DNA of 64,000 nt. Source: Gonatopus flavifemur (Eukaryota > Arthropoda > Insecta > Hymenoptera > Dryinidae). The notes under the pieces were generated by a model, which did not search any database, was not told the DNA's origin, and saw nothing but the letters and a program-made list of their open reading frames with translations. Below are positions 1 to 11,705 of the stretch, piece by piece. A program made the translations under genes and the position numbers. The stretch is taken from the NCBI GenBank assembly GCA_018340375.1, contig JAFFJZ010000050.1:744001-808000 (forward strand), written 5' to 3'. Positions within the stretch are counted from its first letter, which is position 1; each line of letters starts with the position of its first letter.

Positions 1-980
1 TTAATTTTACCGTTTGGGAAATAATCAATTTCCACCGCAGATCCTATTTTGGTCTTGTGAATTCCAGAATTTTTTTTTTTTAAATCGATTCAAAATCTCT
101 TACGTTGCATTGTGCAGCGTCAATCATTTTAGAAAGAGGATTTCTGGATTTTTCAATGATTTCAATGCACTCTTCGGGTTTTTCAATGGTTTCTTGCACT
201 TCTTTCTTCTGACCGTATCTACCAAAATTCCTATCACATTCACAATACGAGTGGCCACGGACAGGGTAGAGATGTTCAATAAGAACCTCGAAGTTTTGGG
301 AGAACATTGACAAAAAAAGGACCATCATATAATTTCTATTTTGACCTCCTGCAGCATCAGAATATGAAAAGATTTTGTTATACCCCTTCTTTTGTAATTC
401 AAGGTGCAAAGCATGATATAACAAATTACAAACTGTGTTTGCTCCTTCCTTGAGTATTCCTTCAATGAAATGAAACATATAAGTCGATTCTGAATGAAGA
501 ATATGTGTCATTCCGTTGAAGGAATACTCAAGAAAGGAGCAAACACAGTTTGTCATTTGTTATATCATGCTTTGCGCCTTGAATTACAAAAAAAGGGGTA
601 TAACAAAATCTTTTTATATTCTGATGCTGCAGGAGGTCAAAATAGAAATTATATGATGGTCCTTTTTTTGTCAATGTTCTCTCAAAACTTCGAGGTTTTT
701 ATTGAACATCTCTACCCTGTCCGTGGACACTCATATTGTGAATGTGATAGGAATTTTGGTAGATACAGTCAGAAGAAAAAAATGCAAGAAACCATTGAAA
801 CACCCGAAGAGTACATTGAAATCATTGAAAATTCTAGAAATCCTCTTTTTACAATGATTGACGCTGCACAATGCAACGTAAGAGATTTTGAATCGATTTA
901 AAAAAAAAAATTCTGAAATTCGCAAGATCAAAATAGGATCTGCGGTGAAAATTGATTCTTCTCCAAACGGTCAAATTAAC
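1..980. repeat. Inverted duplication of a transposase fragment
   Basis: Bases 1-480 and about 502-980 are diverged reverse complements meeting near position 490. The left arm runs off the window start. Both arms encode the same transposase segment, so this is an inverted duplication of part of one mobile element. The arms differ by scattered substitutions, and the A/T runs near 72-86 and 899-910 differ in length. Confidence 0.85.
80..556 (-). pseudogene. DUF7869-like transposase fragment, minus-strand arm
   Basis: The minus-strand frame encodes a fragment containing SDAAGGQNRNYMM, an LYPVRGHSYCECDRNFGRYG stretch and a C-terminal RNPLSKMIDAAQCNVRDF segment. These resemble the DDE-like core found in DUF7869 proteins of insect mobile elements, where SDxxGGQNKN and GHSYxECD are typical. 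That family assignment is from memory. The frame is a fragment, and residues upstream of about genomic position 470 come from the palindrome centre rather than from the family. Its mirror copy lies immediately to the right. It cannot encode a complete transposase. Confidence 0.6.
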
Positions 981-1214
981 GTGTATCATCAGTACAAAGG
1001 GGAACTGTTAACAATATCCGTCAAGGTAGATACTTCATTTGATGATTCAGGAAATGCAGCGACAGCGACTGAAGTAGGGATTTCAAGCGCAAAATTGAAA
1101 GATCTAAGAAGTTTGCAGCAATATTTGAGCATGAAAGGTGGGGCTTTTTATGAAAATCTTTCCCGAAACACGACAATTCGTGATCCTAAAAAAAACGATG
1201 AAGAGCTTTTGTGA
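494..1214 (+). pseudogene. DUF7869-like transposase C-terminal fragment, plus-strand arm
   Basis: The first part (494-901) repeats the GGQNRNYMM and GHSYCECDRNFGRY motifs of the minus-strand arm. It stops just after RDFESI at an A-rich run. The coherent continuation (KKKNSEIRKIKIGSA through KKNDEELL) is in another frame from about 888 to 1214, so the run of A at 899-910 has probably caused a frameshift. The continuation ends at TGA 1212-1214 and looks like the natural C-terminus. The N-terminal half of the protein is missing. Confidence 0.6.
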
Positions 1215-1985
1215 ATAATAGGACACATTTTGAAATTCGTATGATTTATTTTGGAGTTCATTATTTCATCTTTTATTCTATAATATTTGGTTGGTTGTTC
1301 TTTTAATGTATGGAGAAGGTTTATACGATGCATTGAAATAAAAATTCTTTCAATTCAAAGGCATACTGGTTGTATTCTTAAATTTTAAATCGTTCATTGA
1401 AACGGAATCTCAATTAAAGACGAGGAAATGTGTTGTTTATGAATTCCACTGTCGCAAAATTGACGTTTCTAGATTGAAACCATCATTCAACAGCCATGTC
1501 AGATGAACAGCAACGTTCATGTTCTCAAATTTGCCAATATCCAATTATTGGTTCTTCCCAATAAAACGTTTAAATAACTATCATACATTTTTCTATGTGT
1601 GTGATTATGTTTTGTTGAAAAAAAGTGTGAAATATTTAATCGATTCGGGTGAACTGCATTTGAGAATTTTTTTTGAACAGCTTCATGTACACAATCATTT
1701 TATCCCCTTTGGAAACACCCATATTGTCACATCTCAATCGATGCACATGGCATTTTTTTCACTCAACCTGCAATAATTTCTAACCTACAATACGGACTTG
1801 TCTCAAAATTCGTCGGAGTGTTGTTGAATACATTTGCAACAACTTTCCCCCTGGAAGTTTTTTTAGTATTGCGAATTTATTGTATGTTTTTAATATGAAA
1901 GTCCTGAAACGTGATTAGCGGTGGTTGCCTACTTGCAGGTGCACGAGACGAGAGGTCACGCGTACAACCGACTACTCGATCCGGC
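1215..1985. other. No recognised gene; AT-rich spacer
   Basis: About 770 bases of AT-rich sequence follow the transposase fragment. Short frames such as 1519-1776 have no recognisable motif. I see no hairpin, RNA gene or clear repeat here until the minisatellite begins near 1985. Confidence 0.5.
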
Positions 1986-2720
1986 CCTTCAATTATGATG
2001 AAACATGGGTCTTGGGGGTTTTCGAGGGTGCTGAATCCGAATCTGGAGTCAAATCTCGAATTCAAGGTAGCGGATCCAAGATGGCGGACGTGAATTCAGT
2101 CAATTTTGCATTTGTGGGCAGATTCACATGAAACATGGGTTCTAGGGGTTTTCGAGGGTGAGGAATTCGAATCTGACGTCGAAAAACGAATTCAAGATGG
2201 GGGATTCAAGATAGTGAACGCGAATTTGTTTGTTTTGGCATTGGATGGATTCCTATGAAACATGGATTATAGGGGTTTTCGAGGGTGCTGAATTCAAATT
2301 TGAGGTCAAATCTCGAATTCAAGGTAGCGGATCCAAGATGGCAGACGTGAATTTAGTCAATTCTGCATTTGTTGGCAGATTCACATGAAACATGGGTTCT
2401 AGGGGTTGTCGAGGGTGTTGAATTCGAATCTGGGGTGAAATCCCGAATCTATGATAGGGCATCCAAGACGGCGGTCGTGAACATAGTCAACTTTGCATTA
2501 ATGGACAGATTTGTTAGCAACATGGGTCCTAGGAGTTTTGGAGGGTGTGGAATCCAAATCTGACGTCAAAAAACGAATCCGAGATAGCGAATCCAATATG
2601 GCACACGTGAATATAGTGATTCTGACTCTAGTGACCAAAATTATATTGTTTCATGTAACACGGGTTCTGGGGGTTTTCCAAGCCGCTGAATCAAATTCTG
2701 GGCTCCAATGTTGAAAGAGA
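1985..2720. repeat. Tandem repeat, ~128-bp monomer, about six copies
   Basis: The phrase ATGAAACATGGGT and variants recurs near 1999, 2128, 2256, 2384, 2513 and 2650, giving a period of about 128 bases. Each monomer then carries a GGGGTTTTCGAGGGTG block, an AATCTGGAGTCAAATC block and, in several copies, AAGATGGCGGACGTGAAT. The last element relates it to the ~122-bp minisatellites elsewhere in this window. Copies are diverged. Confidence 0.85.
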
Positions 2721-2844
2721 ATGATATCTCTGATCTTTCCGTGTAAGCTCCACTGCATCCGGAGACTCTTCAAGAGCTGTTTGACGTTATGACAACTGCA
2801 CACCAGTGAGGATCCAAAAGTGAAGGAAGTAGCAATTGACCGGA

Positions 2845-3966
2845 GACCGTGCGATATGCAGACGTGACCCGGAGCGCTCCGAGTCTTCGGACTCGCTCTA
2901 GTCGCGCACTGCAGCTCTCCTTCTCCGTGGCATGCCCCCAGATCTCGGCACCATATAGGAGGACCGAGTTGACCGTGGAGATCAGCAATCGCCTCCTGCT
3001 CGACTTGGGGCCACCGACGTTCACCATAAGCCTGCTGAGAGCTGTGACCTTCTTAGCGGCTCCGTCGGCAGCCCCCCAGATGTGGTTCCGGAAGCTAAGC
3101 CTCCGGTCCACTGTGAGGCCCAGGTGCCGTGCCGCGGGCTTCGACTCCACTACTTCCTGCCCCACCCGCAGAGTGAGGACAGCAGGGATTCTCTTCTTTG
3201 TGAGAACCACGATCTCTGTCTTGCCGAGAGCCAGAGATAACCCATGCTCCCTCATCCAAGCTTCGATGCGTCGCATCGCCTGGTTGAGTACCAGCTGGGC
3301 TTGCGCAACGTCGCGGGTCTCTATGAGTAGGCCAACGTCGTCCTCAAACCCAACCAGTAGGGAACCATCGGGCATCTCCGACCTCAGCAGACTGTCGTAA
3401 GCGACATTCCAAAGATCGGGGCCCAGAATAGACCCCTGCGCCGCTCCCGACGTGACCGTAGTTCTCTTCCAGCCCGCGGTAGTCTCGTAAACGAGAGCAC
3501 GGCCCTGTAGATAGTGGTCCACCATCCTGAGGAGGTACAGAGGCACACGGAACGTATGCTCCAATGCCCAGAGCATGTCGCTCCAGCGTGCGGAATTGAA
3601 CGCGTTCCTCACGTCCAACGTCACGAGGAAGACCACCCGTCTAGTGTGACGATTGTGATCCTACGCGCGCCGCACGGCCTCCACTACTTCCTGGACCGCA
3701 TCAAGGGTCGAGCGACCCATACGGAATCCGTACTGCTTCGGCGACAGGCCACCCTCTTCATTGATCGCCTGAAGCAGTCTCCCCTTGAGAAGCGTCTCTA
3801 ACACCTTTCCCGCTGTGTCTAACATGCACAGCGGCCGGTAAGAGGACGGCATTCCTGGATCGCCTTTGCCCTTCTCGATGAGAGCAAGGCGAGCGAGCTC
3901 CCAGCGCGCGCTGAAGACCCCAGCCGTCAGGCAATCGATGAGAGAGATCATATCGAGCCTGCTCAA
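2845..3966 (-). pseudogene. R1-like non-LTR retrotransposon reverse transcriptase fragment
   Basis: The minus strand encodes a reverse transcriptase of non-LTR type, best matching the R1 clade by memory. The N-terminal part (3661-3966) has the SYRPLCMLDTAGKVLE and YGFRMGRSTLDA motifs. The C-terminal part (to about 2845) has LDVRNAFNSARW, GAAQGSILGPDLWN and FEDDVGLL at the catalytic box, then GAEIWGH and LERVRR in the thumb and connection region. A single in-frame TAG near 3643-3660 separates the halves. The usual FADD/YADD box is FEDD. Both ends are truncated: no endonuclease, no ORF1, and the family-like sequence stops after SAYRTVS. GC content is clearly higher than the flanks, as in R1 elements. 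Confidence 0.85.
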
Positions 3967-4221
3967 GGGTGATTATTGAAGTTTATTTGCTATTTTGATA
4001 CAGGCGAATGTATAATGGATGTACCATAATCTCTAATGGAATCCACCATTCTGCAATCAGAATCGTGAACAAATAATGAAACAGAATGGTGAATAGATGA
4101 TGAATGTAAATTCAATTATAGCAAGTTTGAAAAACATTCGAAAAGAAGGTTAGTCACCGAGCACTTTAGGTATACTAAAATATGACATCCTGGATCAAAA
4201 TTATGAACTATGTACACAATG

Positions 4222-6165
4222 GTTTCCCTAGATTCTTCGAGTGAAATTACAGGTGGATCAAGAAAAAGTAGAAGGGATGCAGGTATACTATACATCTGTA
4301 TGTTACTTACCACCAGGATCACTATCATCAAGTAGCGGAGAAGGAAAATTAAGAAAAGGCAGAAGTGCAGTGGATATACAAGTCCTTGCCTTGAATAATA
4401 CCACTATCAGATTCTTCTAACAGAATCATAAGTGGATGAAGAAAAAGCGGAAAGGATGTAAATGTATCATACATCTTTATGTTATGTACCACAATAATCA
4501 ATGTCATCGGATAGCGTCATAGGAAAATGAAGAAAAGGCAGAGGTGCAGTGGATATACAAGTCCTTGCGTTGAATAACACCACTATCAGATTCTTCCAAC
4601 AGAATCATAGGTGAATCAAGAAAGAGCAAAAAGGATGTGAATGTATCATACATCTTTATGTTATGTACCACAATGATCAGTGTCATCGGATAGCGTCATA
4701 GGAAAATCAAGGAAAGGCAGAAGTGCAGTGGATATACAAGTCCTTGCATTGAATAATATCACTATCAGATTCTTCCAACAGAATCATAAGTGGATGAAGA
4801 AAAAGCAAAAAGGATGTAGATGTACCATACATCCGTACGTTAAATCCTACCATTAACATTAGTGAGCGTTGAAGGGATGTGCAGAAAAAATTGGAGCGCA
4901 GTGGATATATCACAAATCTTTGCATCAGGTGCATTCCACTGACCAATTAACGAATGATTAGAGAGACTGTTGAGGATCAACTCAACGAGAATTGAGCAGA
5001 TACAATATTCTGATTATAGAAATTGTTGCAGAACAACTACAGGTCAACTTGACTGATGTGACTGGATGTGACAATTCATTCTGAATGTTTCCTTCCAAAG
5101 TTCCATCTTTTCAGTTGTTCCATTCCAGCTGGATTATATTTGTGTTCTTACAAACCATCATTTTTATCTTCCCTTATCTTGGTTTCGGAATGATTCAATT
5201 CTCAAATATCATGAATATTAAATGGTTTGGATATTCGATACAATATTGCTTTTTAATGATCATGAATCACTCTGGATACATTTTGAACATTTCATGGATC
5301 CTAGAGTTACTAAATCTCTCAACCCAAAATACTCTATGACAATTTAATAAAATTCATGATATTTGAGAATTGAATCATTCCAAAACCAAGATAAGTAAAG
5401 ATAAAAATGATGGTTTGTAAGAACACAAATGTAATCCAGCTTGAATGGAACAACTGAAAAGATTGAACTTTGAAGGAAACATCCAAAATGAATTGTCACA
5501 TCCAGTCACATCAGTCAAGTTGACCTGTAGTTGTTCTGCAACAATTTCTATAATCAGAATATTGTATCTGCTCAATTTTCGTTGAGTTGATCCTAAACAG
5601 TCTCTCTAATCATTCGTTAATTGGTTAGTGGAATGCACCCGATGCAAAGATTTGTGATACATCCACTGCGCTCCTGTCTTTTCTGCACTTTCCTTCAACG
5701 CTACCTAATGATCATGGTAGGATTTAACCTACAGATGTATGGTACATCTACATCCTTTTTGCTTTTTCTCCATCCACCTATGATTCTGTTGGAAGAATCT
5801 GATGGTGGTATTATTCAATGCAAGGACTTGTATATCCACTGCACTCCTGCCTTCCCTTCATTTTCTTATGACGCTGCCTAATGACATTGATAATTGTGGT
5901 ACGTAACATGAAGATGTATGGTGACATGCATCCTTCTTGCTTTTTCTTCATCTACCTGTGATTCTATTGGAAGAATCTGATCATAGTGTACCTAACGCAA
6001 GGACCTGTGGTATATCCACTGCACTCTTGCCTTTCCTTCATTTTCCTTCTACGCTACCTGATGATATTGATCGTGGTGGTAAGTGACATACAGATGTATA
6101 GTATACCTGCATCCTTTCTACTTTTTCTTGATCCACCTGTAATTTTACTCAAAGAATTTACTCAC
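4222..6165. mobile_element. Palindromic foldback repeat with internal ~179-bp units
   Basis: Bases 4222-5220 and about 5345-6165 are reverse complements around a loop of about 120 bases. Within the left arm, GCAGTGGATATACAAGTCC recurs near 4369, 4548 and 4727, with a variant near 4905, so the arm contains ~179-bp direct repeats. The same unit reappears in the giant inverted repeat at 31-47 kb. There is no transposase frame inside. It is probably a non-autonomous foldback element, but I could not define termini or a target duplication. Confidence 0.8.
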
Positions 6166-6240
6166 TGAAAAAACTTTTTCCCCTGGGTATTCAGGAATAA
6201 GGATATTGGATAATATATAATCCAGGGGCCAAAATATTGA

Positions 6241-7064
6241 TGAAAAATCAACAGAAATTCACGCGTTCAACGTAATGGGTCTTCCTATTGTTGACGGTGT
6301 TTCTTCTTATTTGAATGCAGTAATGCATATTGTACTGTGTTCCTAAGACAAAACAATTACTTCTATCTGACCCCAATGACATCATAAATATTTCAATTCA
6401 GAACTACAATTCGCAAAAAAACCTTGATATCATAGCTTTAAAACAGCTTGCAGGTCCACAATACTTGCATAATCACTCACAAGATGCAGGAGAATTCATC
6501 GCTTCTATTTGCGAGAATTCAATGGCTATTAAAAATTTAGTGAAGCACCAAATAACTCCCTTAACGGAATGTACGGAATGTGAATATACTGAAAATATTG
6601 TTGTTACAAATTGTGTTACACGTCTTGGGCTACCTCCAATTTCACAAAAATCATTTGAGTTTCAAGAAATATTCAAGTTCAATTTGTCAACATCGAAAAT
6701 ATCCGAAAATTCTTGTGACAATTGTAATAACTTGCATAAAACTGAAAAATCATTCATTAGAGCGTCAGAACAATATGTAATTGTGCAATTGATGATGTTC
6801 AATCACAATAATGTTGAAGCAACAAAGGTAGAAAATATAAACATCAAAGCAGTACCAACTTCAAAAATTATAATTGCACAACACTTTTATAAAGTTATAG
6901 CTGTTGTTTCTCATCAGGGTAAAAATATTTCTGAAGATAATTTCACATGCGTGTTACGAAGTGAAGGTACAAAGTGGATATTTATTCATGATCTGCAAGT
7001 TGAAGAGCGACATTGCCCACGCAATGCTAAAGATCCGTATATATATTTCTTTGAAAAGCAATAG
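6241..7064 (+). pseudogene. Decayed ubiquitin-specific-protease-like (USP, C19) frame
   Basis: The frame resembles a compact USP fold. Near 6275-6335 it reads GLPIVDGVSSYLNAVMH, matching the USP Cys box (G-NTCYLN-) but with Ser at the catalytic Cys position. A frameshift near 6335 is needed to join the main frame. QDAGEFIASIC near 6480-6510 matches the QDAxEF box. Two CxxC pairs follow (CTECEY and CDNCNN), like the USP zinc finger. The His box near 6945-6990 reads DNFTCVLR, where GHYT is usual, so the catalytic His is Asn. The frame ends at TAG 7062-7064. Catalytic Cys and His both appear lost. Whether it came from a host gene or a transposon cargo gene is unknown. Confidence 0.5.
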
Positions 7065-7308
7065 TTTCACTTCATCATAAAATTAGAATTCAATTACTGT
7101 GATATCGTACAGATTTGAAGAATATATAATACCTTCATAATACCATAACGAACCAAATATTCTTGAAAAATTTTTCCGAATGATTTCGATGGATATTCCA
7201 CAAAATTCTGAAAAATGTCTGGTACAGTACTAGAAAGTGTCTTCAATCTGATATCTTGAAGGTGTATCTTCTTGTTGCATGATAAATATTTGACATCTCT
7301 TTACCCAC

Positions 7309-7558
7309 ATAGCAAAAGTTCCAAAAACTAGATCCCATTGAATCCTTCTGGAACCACAGAATGAATCACTGAAATGTCAGTAGGATGGAGTTGGTAGAGA
7401 ATTCAAATCGCCTCTCGTCATACTATATACAGTACAATATACAGCATGACAAAAGGCGATTTGGATTCTCCAAGGACTCTATTCTGCTGCCATTCCAGTA
7501 GTTCGTTTTGTGGTCACGAAAGAATTCAATGAGATCTAATTTTTGGAACTTTTGCTAT
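7309..7558. mobile_element. Small foldback/MITE (~250 bp)
   Basis: The left end ATAGCAAAAGTTCC and the right end GGAACTTTTGCTAT are inverted. Pairing extends inward through GATCYCATTGAATYC-like sequence and again around the central AATTCAAATCGCCT / AGGCGATTTGGATTC pair. No coding capacity. No convincing target duplication beyond the ends. Confidence 0.75.
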
Positions 7559-8100
7559 CTGCTACTTTTCACAATGATTCAAAAGAGTGACCAAAAAATG
7601 TTTGCTGGAAAGCTATCTTCAGCTTCATGCTAAACAGTACAAATTCTATCTTGCAAGAAAAATTTCTGTCGGATACCTTGAATATATTGTACGCAAGTTA
7701 CCTTTGTCTGTAAGATCTATGTTGTTTCGATTCTCTTACAATGATATTTGAAAACACTGGAAATTTCAGCACAAGACATGTTCAGCACAATATCGTGGGC
7801 TGCTTTGAGCGGCGTGAGCTCCCTTGAGCGCTGTGAGTTGCTTTGGGCGCTTTGAGCTGCTTTGAGCACCAACCTTATCAGTCAAGGTGAATTTAGTTTT
7901 CGGAATTCTTCACACGTATATTTGTTCATGAGAATTCGCTTTTCTTCCTTTCTTTTCTTCATTCTTTATTTCGATAATCTATTGCCGTCCAATGATGAGA
8001 TGACTGATGGAAATCCAAGTGGATTTTTATATCACATGAGTTATCTGAGGACATTTCCTTCATTCCTACGATTGCCATAAGCTCGACAGGGATTTTTCAT
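7559..8100. other. AT-rich spacer with a short GAGC-rich tandem patch
   Basis: No gene is recognised. At about 7797-7866 a short imperfect repeat of GCTTTGAGC / GCGCTGTGAG-type units forms a GC-richer patch of roughly 70 bases. The frame at 7862-8080 has no recognisable motif. Confidence 0.5.
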
Positions 8101-8394
8101 TTTTATTTGGGTTCAGTTGGGAGCATATTCAGAAAAAGAAGTGAAATCCCCCGAAAAAACTCCAAAAAAGTAGAAAAATAACGCCAAGTACATGAAAATC
8201 CCAAAAACAAAGAATAAAAAAATCTAAGAACACATTCCAAAGAAAAATGTCACTGCATTCAGAATTTCGAGGGGATATAAAAGGATATGCTCCATTTGAA
8301 AGAAAAGGATATGAAATCAGTATGAGCGACCAAGTACATTGGTCATCCAAAGGATATGTGAAAGACGTATACGTCCCACCTATGTTATTTCAGT

Positions 8395-9640
8395 CTTCTT
8401 CAGATTTCTAGTACATATTGCATTATTAACGGGGAAATACTCATTCTTTACACTCATCGGTATCTAAATTATTCAAACTTGATGCAACATTGCAATAATT
8501 TATTCATTTTAATATTGATTATAAATGATTAACATGAAAAAATTCGCTTTTTTTGAAGAAAAATCGGTTTCTCCGGAATGAGAACAGTTGAGCCCCTGAA
8601 ATATCTTCTTACATACTCTGCATACATAGTTCTTTGACATATATTTCTGTCAAAATTTTCCGTAGATTAGTTTTTAAGGACAAAATTTTTGAAATTCCGG
8701 AAAATGAAATTTGTTCAGCCCTTTCAGAGATACATTTTTCTGTGATACTTATATCAATAACAGAATCACCCATAAGAATTTTTGGGGTTGCTGAATACAA
8801 ATTCAAGGTCAGATTTGGAAAATTCAAAATGGCGGATTCAATATGGCGGTCAAAATTTCCAAAAATTGACCGATTCCGGCCAAATTTTTATTCTAGGGGT
8901 TTTTGAGGTTGCAAAATAAGAATCTGAGGTCAGCTTTGCAGGATTAAAAATGGCGGATCCAATATGACGGACACAATTTCCAGAAAACTGACGGATTTTG
9001 ACTCAATCCTAATTCTAAGGGTTTTCGGGGTCATTGATTACGAATCCGCAGTTAGATTTTGAATCATACGCACCAGATGAGAATTTTTCAGTGCTTTCGT
9101 TTCTGCTCAGCAAAACGTAGAACTAACGATGTGGATATGGGATGGGAGTAGTTTCATTCTTTGTTAGTTCTTGTTGTGTGTTTTTTTTGTGGCTTTGTTT
9201 TCCTTTTACGTTATTTTGTGTTTCTTATTTTTCAATTTCCAATTCTCTCACCCAATCCCTTCCAGGGGCAGTGGGGCATCCACATTCTACCTATTTTGCT
9301 ACAGTTTTTCTCGTATTTCTAGTACATTTTGCACTATTCACGGGCAAATACGCATATTTCACAGTTATTGGTACCTAAGTTATTCAAGCCCCATGCAAAA
9401 TTGCAATAATTCACTCAATTTAATATTAGTTATGAATAATTAACCTGAGAAAGTCCGCATTTTTCTAAAGAAAAATCGATTCCTTCTTCATGAAATTAGT
9501 CGAGGCCCTGAAATTCTTTCGCATATTCTCCATACATAGTTGGTCGATACATGTTTTTATTAGAACTTTGGATCAATTGGTTTAGAAAAAAAATTGGAAA
9601 TCTCGGAAAATAAAGTTTGTTCAGAATTATTCATCATTTC
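8395..9640. repeat. Diverged direct duplication (8395-8730 and 9310-9640)
   Basis: The stretch around TTTCTAGTACATATTGCA (8405-8425) through the CATACATAGTT block (8618) reappears in the same orientation from about 9318 to 9545. Shared landmarks include GCAATAATTTATTCA/GCAATAATTCACTCA, AAGAAAAATCG and the CTCYRCATACATAGTT block. The copies are clearly diverged. Each is followed by more repeat-family sequence. Confidence 0.7.
8780..9060. repeat. ~122-bp minisatellite, two to three monomers
   Basis: AAAATGGCGGATTCAATATGG near 8827 and AAAATGGCGGATCCAATATG near 8947 are about 120 bases apart. Each is followed by a GGGTTTTYGRGGT block and an AATCYGMGGTCAGATTT-like block. The monomer is the same family as those at 10.0-10.9, 54.4-55.4, 58.9-59.7 and 63.0-63.8 kb. 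Confidence 0.8.
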
Positions 9641-9782
9641 TTTATCACTCTCATTGATGAAATTTTTTTGCATGAATATATGTATACAGGCACGTATCCA
9701 GGATTTTCATTCAGGAGGTGCCAAGTGGAAGAATTTTCAAAATTACATAAAAATTATATCCGATTCTATCCTTAGTAGAACT

Positions 9783-9868
9783 GATATAGGGCTCACATCA
9801 GGGCCACATCAGGCTACATCGGGTTCTGATATGGCCTCATGTGGCCCTGATGTGAGCCCTATATCATT
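9783..9868. repeat. Near-perfect ~86-bp hairpin
   Basis: TGATATAGGGCTCACATCAG near 9783 pairs with CTGATGTGAGCCCTATATCA ending near 9868, with GGCCACATCA/TGWGGCC pairing continuing inward to a short loop. It may be the core of a very small MITE. No function is apparent. Confidence 0.8.
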
Positions 9869-10029
9869 TTTACCAGGCCTATATTCAGTTCATTCATGAG
9901 TTGTATATAATTTCGAAAATTTTCACCTAGTTCATGAAATTAATGCCCCAAAAACATATTGAGTGAATCCGTAAACATCCATGCATCCATTTTTTGTAAA
10001 TCACGTGGAAAAACACAAGGTTAACTCAA

Positions 10030-10860
10030 CATAGTGAGCTACCGGGTCTACCATCTTGAATTTCGCAAATCCAACTTCAGATTTGTGATCGGTGGTTCCA
10101 AAGATCCCTATAATCAAAATTCCATCATAATCTACCATTTTCTCCCATATAGCACGAATCGCCTGGGGACGTCCTCAGGAGATCTTGGGGATATTGCACA
10201 GTCTCTAGGATATCCGGAGGACGTCACCACAAGGTTTGTGCTGGGTAAGCTGGAGAATGAATGTGCCATAATGATTCTGGCATCTTGAAGTTCGGGAACC
10301 TGACCTTAGATTCGTAATCCGCGACCCCGAAAATCCTTAGGGAACGAATTTGGTCAAAATCTGTCGAATTTTGAAGATTTAGTCCGCGTTTTCTGGATTC
10401 GCCATCCTGAATTTCGCAAATCTGACCTCAGATTCGTAATCCCCGACCCCGAAAACCCTTAGAGAACAAATTTGGTCAAAATTTGTCGAATTTTGGAAAA
10501 TGTCATCCGCCATATTGGATCTGCCATCTTGAATTTCGCGAATCTGACCTCAGATTCGTGATCCGCGACCGCGAAAACCCTGGGGATGAAAATTTGGTCG
10601 AAATCTGCCGAATTTTTGAAAATGTCATCCGCCATATTGGATCCGTCATCTTGAATTTTGCAAATCTCACCTGAGATTCGTAATCCGCGACCACGAAAAC
10701 TGTTGGAACCAAAATTTGATCCGAATCTGTTGAATTCTCGAAGATGTTATCCGCCATATTGGATACGTCATCTTGAATTTTGCAAATCTAACCTCAGATT
10801 CGTAATCAGCAACCCCAAAAACCTCCACAATCAATTTCATCAAAGCTGTGAGTATCATAG
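10030..10860. repeat. ~122-bp minisatellite array, CCGCCATATTGGAT orientation
   Basis: GCCATATTGGAT occurs near 10509, 10632 and 10754, a spacing of about 122 bases. Degraded units extend back to about 10040. Each monomer carries CCATCTTGAATTTCGC, CTGACCTCAGATTCGTAATC and CGCGACCNCGAAAACC blocks. This is the reverse orientation of the 8.8-kb copies. Confidence 0.85.
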
Positions 10861-10881
10861 AAAAATGTGCCCCCGAAAGGG

Positions 10882-11705
10882 TTAAACTGTATTGAAGGTA
10901 ATTTATGATTTTCGAAAAAGCATTATTGTATTAAAAAAATAAATAGAATAAGCGTATCGTTCTGCTCGTATATATAGATACCAAAAAGTGAAAAAAAGTA
11001 GAATCCCACAAAACATACAAATGTCTCACAAAAACCCCTAAAAACTCCAACACAGTAAAAAATAACGTCAAATCCCGAAAACCATACAAACGTTTTACAA
11101 TTACGCTTGAAAAAAAATCCTTGAAAAAAATACTTCACTCTTCCCGGAAGATTACTTGATATAACAAATATACCATCAAAAAAAAAGATGTCAAAGGCAA
11201 CCCTGTTTCGGAATTCGCATCCACCAGTAACACTTGGCGTGGCCGAAGAAGATTTTATGAAATTATATCATTTAAATTCCTTGTTTAATGTTCTATAGAA
11301 ATCCATTTGTATATAATAAAGGCTAAAAACTTCTACCATCGGTCACGCCAAGTGTTGCTGGTTGATGCGGATTCCGAAACAGGGTTGCCTCTCACATCTC
11401 TTCTTTCAATGGCATATTTGTTATATCAAGTAATCTTCCGGGAAGAGTGAAGTATTTTTTTCAAGGATTTTTTTTCAAGCGTTATTGTAAAACGTTTGTA
11501 TGGTTTTTGGGATTTGACGTTATTTTTTCACTGCGTTGGAGTTTTTAGGGGTTTTTGTGAGACATTTGTATGTTTTGTGGAATTCTACTTTTTTCTCACT
11601 TTTTGGTATCTATATATACGAGCAGAACGATACGCTTGTTCTATTTATTTTTTTAATACAATAATGCTTTTTTGAAAATCATAAATTACCTCCAATACAG
11701 TTTAA
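10882..11705. mobile_element. Palindromic foldback, arms ~360 bp
   Basis: The arm beginning near 10882 (AACTGTATTGAAGGTAATTT) is matched by the reverse complement ending near 11705. Pairing runs inward through GCGTATCGTTCTGCTCGTAT and GGAAGATTACTTGATATAAC to about 11245 and 11345. The central loop is about 100 bases. Arms look highly similar. No protein is encoded. Confidence 0.85.

Noticed and set aside
2849..3400. 183-residue plus-strand frame
   Set aside because: Antisense to the R1-like reverse transcriptase in a GC-rich region; no motif of its own.
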